NCBI GenBank assembly: GCA_020073015.1
Contig: JAIQFZ010000073.1
Location: forward strand, 1 to 44,836
Length of the DNA stretch: 44,836 bases
Direction: 5' to 3'
From: Terriglobia bacterium
Lineage (GTDB): Bacteria > Acidobacteriota > Terriglobia > Terriglobales > Acidobacteriaceae
The notes under the pieces are model-generated. The model was not told the origin of the DNA and searched no databases. It saw nothing but the letters and a program-made list of their open reading frames with translations. This document shows positions 37,784 to 44,320 of this stretch, piece by piece (position 1 is the first letter of the stretch; each line of letters begins with the position of its first letter). The position numbers were made by a program, and so were the translations under genes.

Positions 37784-39019
37784 TCATCCGCGGGACTTGA
37801 CCGAATTCCCGGTTCGTTTCGCTGCCGAGCCTGCCTTGGACGGTTCCGCGTCTCCCTCCTTGGAAGAATAGAGAAAGTCTTCGATTTCATCGATTCGTTC
37901 GCTGGCGTCAAGGTAACCAATCTCAAGGAGGTCTCGAGTGTATTTGGACGTGAAGAGCAGATAACTCATCAGATCCGCACAGGAAGCTGCATCTCGGCCC
38001 AAACTGGATACAAAGTAATGGATCAGATGGGGCATGTCTTTCCGGTGCTGCTCTGCCAGATCGGATAAGTTGACCGAAGGCGTGATGATAAAGGTGCTCA
38101 AGGGCCGTATTTTTTGACACCCTTCAATCCCAGGCTGACGAATGTGGCCGTCGTTGAGCATCTGATTCAACCGTTCCAGATGCTCGACGTCCGTCGCCAG
38201 ATGGTCCAGAAACATAACATTGAAAAGAACTCCCATCACTTGCGCGATCGAAGGGTTGCTCTCATCCATGGTTTGCTCTTGAATCTCTTTATTTCCGCAG
38301 CGGACACCGATCGCGAAAACCTTCTTCGCCCCCAACCGGACCACCGGGCTGAGAGGTTGTTGCAGACGCACACAGCCATCGCCAAAGAAGGCGGACCCTC
38401 GCGGGGTTTTGAGTTTTACCGGCTGGAAGACCAAAGGAATCGCCGCGGACGCGCACACGTGGTCGACCGTAATCTTCGTCGCAACCGTCACCAGTCGGAC
38501 GCGGTTCCACATCGGATGGCCCTTCTGGCCCTGGATAAAGAGATAACTCTTCCCCGAGTTATAGTTAGTCGCGGAAATGGCTAGTGCGTAAAGATTCCCG
38601 CGCTTGATGTTTTCCTGGATCCGGTCGCACTGCAGGTGCCGATTGAGAAAACTGCGTAAGGGAGTGGCATCCAACAACGATCGGGCATTGCCTCCCCCCA
38701 GAACCGCTCCAAAGGAGAGATCGAGGATCCAGGTTAAGGAATTATGCGCCTGGGACAACACATCACAGTGAAAGATGTCGGAAGGTTTAAGAGTAGCCCA
38801 GAGTTCTCCAAGAATCCGGGTCGCCGAAGCAAAATCATCGCACCCGGTGGCCAGAGCAGAACCATTGACCGCTCCTGCGGAAGCGCCTCCGATGATCGGA
38901 AAGGGATTCCCCTGGGTTTGGACGCGTTTCAGTTCGCCAATCCGTTTGAGAACGCCGGCCTGATAAGCGCCACGAGCCCCGCCGCCCGTCATCACTAGGC
39001 CGACCGCGTTTTCCATCAT
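37784..39019 (-). CDS. patatin-like phospholipase/acylhydrolase
   Basis: Serine lipid acylhydrolase with a Ser-Asp dyad. The oxyanion loop GGGARGAYQAG lies near the N-terminus, the nucleophile is in GASAGAVNG and the Asp is in FGDGCVR (DGC instead of the usual DGG/DGA). The about 410-residue length, with a long C-terminal helical part, fits bacterial patatins. The frame is open to a GTG at 39064, but ATG at 39019 (with another ATG directly after it) has GGAGG 5 bases upstream and begins just before the conserved VGLVMTGGG. No signal peptide is seen, so cytosolic or droplet-surface action is likely. A near-perfect CRP-type site lies 124 bases upstream. Likely role: release of acyl chains from stored lipid or phospholipid. 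Confidence 0.9.
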   Translation of the reverse strand: MMENAVGLVMTGGGARGAYQAGVLKRIGELKRVQTQGNPFPIIGGASAGAVNGSALATGCDDFASATRILGELWATLKPSDIFHCDVLSQAHNSLTWILDLSFGAVLGGGNARSLLDATPLRSFLNRHLQCDRIQENIKRGNLYALAISATNYNSGKSYLFIQGQKGHPMWNRVRLVTVATKITVDHVCASAAIPLVFQPVKLKTPRGSAFFGDGCVRLQQPLSPVVRLGAKKVFAIGVRCGNKEIQEQTMDESNPSIAQVMGVLFNVMFLDHLATDVEHLERLNQMLNDGHIRQPGIEGCQKIRPLSTFIITPSVNLSDLAEQHRKDMPHLIHYFVSSLGRDAASCADLMSYLLFTSKYTRDLLEIGYLDASERIDEIEDFLYSSKEGDAEPSKAGSAAKRTGNSVKSRG

Positions 39020-39142
39020 CCTCCCCTCCGGCACCGCTTCCGGAACATCCAGACGTTTAATCACAGCACTCCGTGCAGCATCTCACTCGTCGACAATTCA
39101 ATCGTCCCCAACCCTATTCAACTCGCGTGCCTCACCCCTGAC

Positions 39143-39158
39143 TGTGACGAAACTCACA
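39143..39158. promoter_or_regulatory. CRP-family consensus site upstream of the patatin gene
   Basis: TGTGA-CGAAAC-TCACA matches the CRP consensus at all ten fixed positions. It lies about 124 bases before the chosen patatin start, a usual distance for class I activation. A starvation- or energy-linked control of lipid release is suggested, but the regulator itself is not in the window. Confidence 0.55.
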
Positions 39159-39239
39159 ACGCTGCGTGAGAACAATTCGAGGGGGGCGGGAAAGCGTAAG
39201 AAAGCAAGGCTGCTTCGATCCGAAGAAGGGACAGAAGAC

Positions 39240-39269
39240 GGCCGTGTGCGGCATCCACCGCCACGGGCC
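39240..39269 (-). terminator. hairpin after the coiled-coil gene
   Basis: On the minus strand GGCC-C-GTG-GCGG pairs with CCGC-A-CAC-GGCC, about 11 bp with small bulges, starting 25 bases after the stop of the 155-residue gene. No T-tract follows. Confidence 0.35.
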
Positions 39270-39294
39270 GATTTCGAGGTACCACGACTGGGAT

Positions 39295-39762
39295 CTAACC
39301 CTTGGTTGCGCCAATGACCGCTTCCGACTTGCGAATCGCCTGTTCGTGCCGATCCCAGGAGTCAATCGCTTTTCGACATCCTTCTCGCGCCAGGCGGGTG
39401 CTCAATTGCTTCTCGGCTTCGTCGAACGTGTCTTCCGCGTCCATCCTAACACGGTGGGCTTCGTCATCTGCGTCCTTCACCCTTTTGGCCAGGAGCGCGA
39501 CCTGAGAATCAATGCCTTGCGACGATTGTTTATGCTGTTGCCCTCCAGCACCATCGCTCTTCCCACCCAGTTCGCTATAAGCGGCCTTCAGTTCGTCATT
39601 CCAGTGGGCTTTGATTTCCTGGTCCAGTCGATCAAGGGTGGCGTTCGCCAGGTCCGCGGTCTTTCGCACTCTTTTCTTTTCTGACAGCCACTTCACCACC
39701 GACCACCCCATCGCCTCGGTCATCAATGCCTTGGCGTCCTCCACTTCGGTGAGTTTTCGCAT
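39295..39762 (-). CDS. hypothetical helical, highly charged protein
   Basis: Not recognised. The 155-residue protein is almost wholly helical and charged (many Lys, Glu, Asp, Arg, Ala), with likely coiled-coil stretches at about residues 30-65 and 85-145 and a Gly/Gln-rich break near 67-80. No signal peptide or membrane segment was seen. A weak AAAGAG ribosome site precedes the ATG. It is on the same strand as the patatin gene, 275 bases upstream of it, and divergent from the GMC oxidoreductase gene. Codon use is like its neighbours, supporting a real gene. Confidence 0.7.
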   Translation of the reverse strand: MRKLTEVEDAKALMTEAMGWSVVKWLSEKKRVRKTADLANATLDRLDQEIKAHWNDELKAAYSELGGKSDGAGGQQHKQSSQGIDSQVALLAKRVKDADDEAHRVRMDAEDTFDEAEKQLSTRLAREGCRKAIDSWDRHEQAIRKSEAVIGATKG

Positions 39763-39903
39763 CCGTCAGCTCTTTAGAAAACTATCGAAGATAGCTTGCC
39801 GCAACCGAAAAGTCCAGCGCCGCGGCGCACTTCGATCGCGAGAACCAGCAGCCGCAATGAGCGTATAGTAGAGAGTACGGCGCCACGCGACCCGTGGAGC
39901 TTT

Positions 39904-41580
39904 ATGGCGCCCCGCAACGACCAATTCGATTTTGACTTCATCGTCATCGGATCCGGTTTTGGGGGCAGCGTTTCAGCCCATCGCCTGGTGGAGAAGGGCT
40001 ATCGCGTCGCCGTCATGGAGATGGGTCGCCGCTGGACCCCCGACGACCTTCCCCGCACCAGTTGGTCTATCCATCGCTGGTTCTGGCGTCCCAAATTAGG
40101 CCTGCGCGGTTTCTTCGACATGCGCCTCTTCCGCCATGTGACCATCCTCCACGGTTGTGCTGTGGGCGGCGGATCGATCACCTACGCCAGCACACTACTG
40201 CCGCCCCCTGACAAGGTGTGGGAATCCGGAAACTGGACTGGATTGGCCGATTGGAAAGCGGAAATGCCGCGGCACTATGAAACCGCTGTGCGCATGCTGG
40301 GTGTAACCGAAAACAAGATTCTAGGGCCCGCCGACCGTCTCCTGAAAAAAGCGGCGGAAGCGGCCGGCTCGGGACACACCTTCTACCACACCCACGTCGG
40401 TATCTTTCAGCCGGAGGATGGAGAGCCCAGCTGCAAGACTTTCCCCGACCCTTTCTTCGGAGGAGAAGGCCCGCCCCGCACCACCTGCACCGCCTGCGGT
40501 GGCTGCATCATGGGTTGCCGGTACGGCGCAAAAAACACGCTCGACCAGAACTACCTGTACCTCGCGGAGAAGCACGGGGCTCAGGTTTTTCCCGAAACCA
40601 AGGTGGTGAACGTCAAACCGCTGGCCGGCAGCGACGATGGCAGCTCCGGCTACGAAGTCCAGACGGTTCGCTCCACGGCGTGGATTCGCCGCCACCCCCA
40701 GCGCGTCACCACCCGCGGCGTAGTTTTCTCCGCGTCTTCGCTCGGCACGATGGAACTGCTTTTTCACCTCAAAGAAAACGGTTCCCTGCCGGCCATCAGT
40801 CGCCAGCTTGGCAAGCACGTGCGCACCAACTCGGAATCGCTGATCGGCGCGCGCATCCCGGGATGCTCCGAGGACCTGTCCCAAGGCATCGCCATCGGCT
40901 CCGGCTTCTACCTCGACGAACACACCCACATTGAAGCCGTTCGCTACCCCAACGGCTCCGACACCATGGGCCTGCTCACCACGTTTCTCACCGATCGCCG
41001 CCCCGGCTCGCACCGAACTCTACTCTGGCTGAAGAATGCCCTCAGCTCTTTGCTGCACCACCCCTTCCATACTCTGCGCCTGTTTTGGCCCTGGGGCTGG
41101 GCGCGAGAGGCTGTGATTCTGCTCTGCATGCAGGCGCTCGATGGACAAATCCAGATGCGCTGGCAACGCCCGTGGTTTTGGCCGTTCCGGAAGTTTCTTG
41201 TCAGCCGGGGACAGAAAATACCCACCTACATTTCGCAAGCCAACGAGTTTGCCCGCACCTTCGCGCAGGTCGCCGGAGGCACTGCGCTGAGTATGCTTCC
41301 TGAGATCCTCTTCGATATCCCAGGCACGGCCCACTGCATCGGAGGCTGCGTGATTGCCGACTCCCCCATCCGCGGCGTGGTGGACTCTCGCCACCGCGTC
41401 TTCGGCTACAAGAATATGTACATCTGTGACGGCTCCGTGGTGTCGGCCAACCTCGGAGTCAATCCCAGTCTGACCATTACCGCGCTGACGGAGCGGGCCA
41501 TGAGTTTCATCCCTCCCGCCAAAGAGTCGGCGTGGAGCGATGCGGCCGACGCCGCGACTTCAGCCCACCGTGCCGCCTGA
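39904..41580 (+). CDS. GMC-family FAD oxidoreductase (cholesterol-oxidase-like) with ferredoxin-like Cys motif
   Basis: FAD-dependent oxidoreductase probably acting on an alcohol or sterol-like lipid. The dinucleotide fold begins at FIVIGSGFGGS (GSGFGG, residues 16-21). HGCAVGGGSITYAS is the GMC loop over the flavin, and the C-terminal block HCIGGCVIADSPIRGVVD then CDGSVVSANLGVNPSLTITAL is the GMC C-domain. CTACGGCIMGC (C195, C198, C201, C205) has the spacing of a 4Fe-4S cluster. The start at 39904 is chosen for GTGGAG 5 bases upstream; the longer in-frame opening (39796) lacks a ribosome site. A Trp-rich stretch (about 400-460) could touch membrane. It stands at the end of the lipid locus, before the second phasin gene. 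Confidence 0.88.
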   Translation: MAPRNDQFDFDFIVIGSGFGGSVSAHRLVEKGYRVAVMEMGRRWTPDDLPRTSWSIHRWFWRPKLGLRGFFDMRLFRHVTILHGCAVGGGSITYASTLLPPPDKVWESGNWTGLADWKAEMPRHYETAVRMLGVTENKILGPADRLLKKAAEAAGSGHTFYHTHVGIFQPEDGEPSCKTFPDPFFGGEGPPRTTCTACGGCIMGCRYGAKNTLDQNYLYLAEKHGAQVFPETKVVNVKPLAGSDDGSSGYEVQTVRSTAWIRRHPQRVTTRGVVFSASSLGTMELLFHLKENGSLPAISRQLGKHVRTNSESLIGARIPGCSEDLSQGIAIGSGFYLDEHTHIEAVRYPNGSDTMGLLTTFLTDRRPGSHRTLLWLKNALSSLLHHPFHTLRLFWPWGWAREAVILLCMQALDGQIQMRWQRPWFWPFRKFLVSRGQKIPTYISQANEFARTFAQVAGGTALSMLPEILFDIPGTAHCIGGCVIADSPIRGVVDSRHRVFGYKNMYICDGSVVSANLGVNPSLTITALTERAMSFIPPAKESAWSDAADAATSAHRAA

Positions 41581-41608
41581 CGCAATGCAGTAGTCGATCA
41601 CTTATTTG

Positions 41609-41637
41609 TTGACATATTGCGTTAATAATCATATATT
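41609..41637 (+). promoter_or_regulatory. sigma-70 promoter of phasin-like gene 2
   Basis: -35 box TTGACA (41609-41614), 17-base spacer, -10 box TATATT (41632-41637). Box sequence, spacing and the 8-base distance to the palindrome are the same as at 8484-8535. Confidence 0.8.
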
Positions 41638-41645
41638 TATGGTGA

Positions 41646-41660
41646 TGCTGCAGTGCAGCA
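41646..41660. promoter_or_regulatory. probable PhaR operator, copy 2
   Basis: Perfect inverted repeat TGCTGCA-G-TGCAGCA, identical to the element at 8521-8535 except for the centre base. It covers the expected transcription start and lies 14 bases before the phasin start codon. PhaR binding is inferred from the CTGC-N3-GCAG core. Confidence 0.75.
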
Positions 41661-41674
41661 ATTGGAGGTTGGTT

Positions 41675-42454
41675 ATGCGACACAACTCAAAACCCAAAGA
41701 CGAACTGTCTCCGGCGTCGATTTTCACCGAACTGGCCGTCGAGGGTGCATCGAGTTTTATCGAAGCCCAAAGGATTCTTCTCAATTTAGCCCAGCAGGAA
41801 AACGAAATCATAGCGACTGCCGTTAAGGGGCAGATCGCCGGTTCCACCCCAGGCGTGGCGATGATCGATCTGGCGCGCCGCAGCCTCGATACGTTGATCA
41901 CCATGCACGAGGACTTCCTGACCGCCACCAGCAAGCAGACCATGCACTGGATTGAGAAAGTCAAGGCCGGCAAAGGCTATGACGTCGCTCCCCTGACCGA
42001 CCTCGCCCGCGAGGAATGGGAAACCTTTACCAAGGCCCAGAAAAAGTTCCTCGAAGTGATTGCCCAGGAAACCGCCAAGGCCACCAGCGGCAAGCCCGAC
42101 CATACCACCAAGACCGTGTTACAGAAGGAACTGCCCAAGCTCGCGCGCGAAGCGGCCAATTCCTTCATCGAGGCGCAAAAAAGACTGCTCGATGTCCTGG
42201 GTCAGCAAATGAACGTGAACCTGGGCGCAGCCACCCGCGCCATGGAAATGCTGTCACCGACCCGGCTCTGGCCGATGGCCAAGCGCACCGGCGAAGGAGT
42301 GAAGAGCTTCGTCGAAGCCGAAAAGCGCATGATCGAGTCGATGACCAGGCCGCACAAAGGATCGAAAGTGGTCACCATGGCCAAGCGCCGCCCGGTCCAC
42401 AAAGCCCATGCGCGGAGGACCGTAAAGGCCCACCCAGTACACGCCCGGGCCTGA
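41675..42454 (+). CDS. phasin-like granule-associated protein 2 (five helical modules)
   Basis: Paralogue of the protein at 8552-9487. The 259 residues hold five modules that align with modules 2-6 of the longer copy; examples are SFIEAQRILLNLAQQENEII (about 31-50) and SFIEAQKRLLDVLGQQ near residue 165. The tail is Arg/Lys/His-rich (last 30 residues), as in the first copy. GGAGGTTGG precedes the ATG at 41675. The frame is open upstream to 41606 but that part is promoter and operator. It probably coats the same inclusions or a subset; sharing of operator and promoter with copy 1 argues for joint control by PhaR. Hairpin repeats follow the stop codon. Confidence 0.85.
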   Translation: MRHNSKPKDELSPASIFTELAVEGASSFIEAQRILLNLAQQENEIIATAVKGQIAGSTPGVAMIDLARRSLDTLITMHEDFLTATSKQTMHWIEKVKAGKGYDVAPLTDLAREEWETFTKAQKKFLEVIAQETAKATSGKPDHTTKTVLQKELPKLAREAANSFIEAQKRLLDVLGQQMNVNLGAATRAMEMLSPTRLWPMAKRTGEGVKSFVEAEKRMIESMTRPHKGSKVVTMAKRRPVHKAHARRTVKAHPVHARA

Positions 42455-42475
42455 TCGACCATCATTAGCTCGTGT

Positions 42476-42596
42476 AGGGCGGACACTCCTGTCCGCCCTC
42501 CGTGCTCAAACGGCAGAATAGGTGGCGCAGTGCTTTAGCGCTGCGAATAACCCGCTTTTTTTGGTCAGGGCTTTAGCCCCTGGGGGCCACCCTTTC
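42476..42596. repeat. palindromic repeats and terminator-like hairpin after phasin gene 2
   Basis: AGGGCGGACA-CTCC-TGTCCGCCCT (42476-42499) is identical to 43515-43538. CGCAGTGC-TTTA-GCGCTGCG (42526-42545) is followed after about 10 bases by a run of seven T, so it may end the phasin transcript. CAGGGCTTTAGCCCCTG (42566-42582) is a further palindrome. The 144-base gap holds no gene. Confidence 0.7.
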
Positions 42597-42598
42597 TC

Positions 42599-43168
42599 TC
42601 AATTCTCGACGAATTCCCCCTCTTCCCCGCCCTCGTCGTCCTCGCCCAACTTGTCCATCATCGCCGGCATAAGTCCCAACTGCTCCAGCAACCGCCGGGC
42701 CGCCACCTCCGGCGATTCCTCGCCGTCTTTGGTCGCGACCACGTCGTCATACTCACGCCCTGCGACCATCGACCAAGCCGTAGCCCCAATCGGACGCCGC
42801 CCCACGCACCCGCGATCAATCACCACCCGCGTAGGCAACTCCGGCTCAAACGACGTACGTTTCAGATTGGCCGACGCCGTCTGCAGCGCATACAGCAGCA
42901 GCCCCGCCGTCTTGTGATCAATCTGCTGCGTCACCAGCAGGCGCATCACCTCGACCAGCCCCATCTGGATGGAATCCGCGTCCTCCAGCACCGGCAGCGT
43001 CACTTGCCCCCGCTCCCGCTGCAGGTTGGAGTTGATCACCAGCCGCTTCTGCCGCCATTGTTTGTGGAAGTAACAGAACTTATGAAGGTGCAGCGCGGGC
43101 GATCCGCACTGCGTCCCGTTGACTTTCAAATGCTGACACCGAGCAATACTTTCCGGATATAACGACAT
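42599..43168 (-). CDS. hypothetical protein with N-terminal CxH-type zinc motif
   Basis: Function unknown. The N-terminus carries Cys and His residues in metal-binding spacing: C11 and H13 (ARCQHLK), C21 (TQCGS), C32 and H35 (FCYFH). A helical segment with LVEVMRLLVTQQIDHKTAGLLLYALQ (in two pieces, about 71-96) follows, and the C-terminus is acidic with a Glu/Gly run. Small proteins of this outline are common in Acidobacteriota. A purine-rich site GGGAGTGGGGGGAA directly precedes the ATG. The gene sits between two clusters of palindromic repeats, a setting suggesting a variable region. Confidence 0.75.
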   Translation of the reverse strand: MSLYPESIARCQHLKVNGTQCGSPALHLHKFCYFHKQWRQKRLVINSNLQRERGQVTLPVLEDADSIQMGLVEVMRLLVTQQIDHKTAGLLLYALQTASANLKRTSFEPELPTRVVIDRGCVGRRPIGATAWSMVAGREYDDVVATKDGEESPEVAARRLLEQLGLMPAMMDKLGEDDEGGEEGEFVEN

Positions 43169-43369
43169 TTCCCCCCACTCCCCTGTTTGCTTAGTAAGTT
43201 GACCCCTGCGACCACCACCGCCCCACGACGGCTATAGTCTGGATATTATTCTTATCTTCCGGAGCAGGACTTGTCAGTGAAGTACATCACAGCGCAAGGT
43301 GCGGACATCCTTGACAAAAGCGGTCCGCAGAAGGGTATGGCCTCACAGGCTGCCGGAAAACCTCGTGTA

Positions 43370-43538
43370 GAGACGGGGCTTGCCCCGTCTCAAATTGCGG
43401 AACAATCTTGGCTCGAGCGGGTTTTGGGAAGGGCACGGCTTCAGCCGTGCCGCCCGAGCACAATAAAAACGCGGGCTATAGCCCCTGAGGGCCGTCGCCG
43501 CTTGCTTCTAATGTAGGGCGGACACTCCTGTCCGCCCT
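43370..43538. repeat. cluster of four palindromic repeats
   Basis: GAGACGGGGC-TT-GCCCCGTCTC (43370-43391), GGCACGGC-TTCA-GCCGTGCC (43432-43451), GGGCTATAGCCC (43473-43484) and AGGGCGGACA-CTCC-TGTCCGCCCT (43515-43538). The last equals the element at 42476 and is related to the one at 3759. The 370-base stretch between the zinc-motif gene and the antitoxin-like gene has no supported coding region. Confidence 0.75.
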
Positions 43539-43570
43539 CGGTGCCGACATATCGAAATATCTCATGCAAT

Positions 43571-43972
43571 ATGACAGTACTGTGTCCGGCCGACAGCAAA
43601 GCGACCTATCCATTGATACGTCCGCTTTCCATCAAGAAGGCTGACCAGCGCCTCCCGAAAGAAGATGGCGTGTCTTTGAACCAATGGATCGCCGTAGCGG
43701 TCGCTGAAAAAGTTGAAGCGGTGGAAACCGCGGCCGAGTTTTTCAAGAAGCGGGCAGGCAAGGCCACCGGTGAAGGGCTCATGAAGCTTCTTCGCACCGC
43801 GCCCGAACCACCCGCCCTACAAGTGTCGAATCGCTTCTCAGAGCAACTGAACTTTGCGGAGACCGGGATTGATGTGGACAATTATCTTGGATTCTCGTTG
43901 TGCGTACTGCACTATGTCGCCAGTGCCCCCAAGGCCCTTGGCTGGTTTGCCGTCCCACACGGCAATGAGTAA
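43571..43972 (+). CDS. ribbon-helix-helix (HicB/Arc-type) antitoxin-like protein with aberrant C-terminus
   Basis: The first 75 residues look like a ribbon-helix-helix DNA-binding antitoxin: a strand followed by SIKKADQRLPKEDGVSLNQWIAVAVAEK (in parts), a helix with VETAAEFFKKRAG, and a KATGEGLMKLL stretch. From about residue 90 to the end (LNFAETGIDVDNYLG onward) the frame runs antisense through the 3' end of the SLOG gene and has no family resemblance, so the native stop seems lost. The start at 43571 is a choice among several; no good ribosome site is seen. No toxin gene is adjacent, unless the caspase-like gene plays that part. It may be a decaying gene. Confidence 0.55.
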   Translation: MTVLCPADSKATYPLIRPLSIKKADQRLPKEDGVSLNQWIAVAVAEKVEAVETAAEFFKKRAGKATGEGLMKLLRTAPEPPALQVSNRFSEQLNFAETGIDVDNYLGFSLCVLHYVASAPKALGWFAVPHGNE

Positions 43973-44320
43973 GGTGGACCGCCTGACAATGTTCTTCCCC
44001 GCCTCGTAGTAAGCCTTTTCGCTGGGTTCCTCGAAGTGGAGAACGCACGTTTGAGTCGCTAGTCGCAGAAAATGTCGATACTTGGCCAACCCGGCACGGT
44101 CAAATGTTTCCTCGTAACGGTTGCACGGAACTATTGCCAGGTATGAAATCTTGTGTTCAGCCAGTACCGAAGCGAACAATTGGTCTGCTCCGATTGCGAG
44201 CGCTGTCACGCCTAATTCAACCTTATGATTTCGAACTGTGGCTTCGATCTGTCTTCGCACCCATGCAACAGTAGCGGGCGCTCCAAGGTCCTGATGCCCC
44301 GTGAGGCCAGCGATCGTCAC
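43838..44320 (-). CDS. SLOG-fold (YpsA/DprA-related) nucleotide-binding protein
   Basis: Rossmann-like SLOG protein. Visible family features are the first strand and loop TIAGLTGHQDL (residues 2-12), GVTALAIGADQLFA (about 37-50), the strand LAIVPCNRYEETF, and LLIAVWDGKPAKGLGGTGDIVQYA, the second Gly-rich nucleotide-contact loop. The length is 160 residues. Its GTG start overlaps the stop of the caspase-like gene (GTGA), so the two are translationally coupled and made together. SLOG proteins are known from nucleotide-linked conflict systems, where they bind or sense a nucleotide signal; that role here is inferred. Its last 135 bases overlap an antisense reading frame of the antitoxin-like gene. 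Confidence 0.82.
   Translation of the reverse strand: MTIAGLTGHQDLGAPATVAWVRRQIEATVRNHKVELGVTALAIGADQLFASVLAEHKISYLAIVPCNRYEETFDRAGLAKYRHFLRLATQTCVLHFEEPSEKAYYEAGKNIVRRSTLLIAVWDGKPAKGLGGTGDIVQYAQRESKIIVHINPGLRKVQLL

Noticed and set aside
43271-43516. 81-codon open frame upstream of the antitoxin-like gene
   Set aside because: It runs through three palindromic repeats, so its peptide only reflects repeat DNA.
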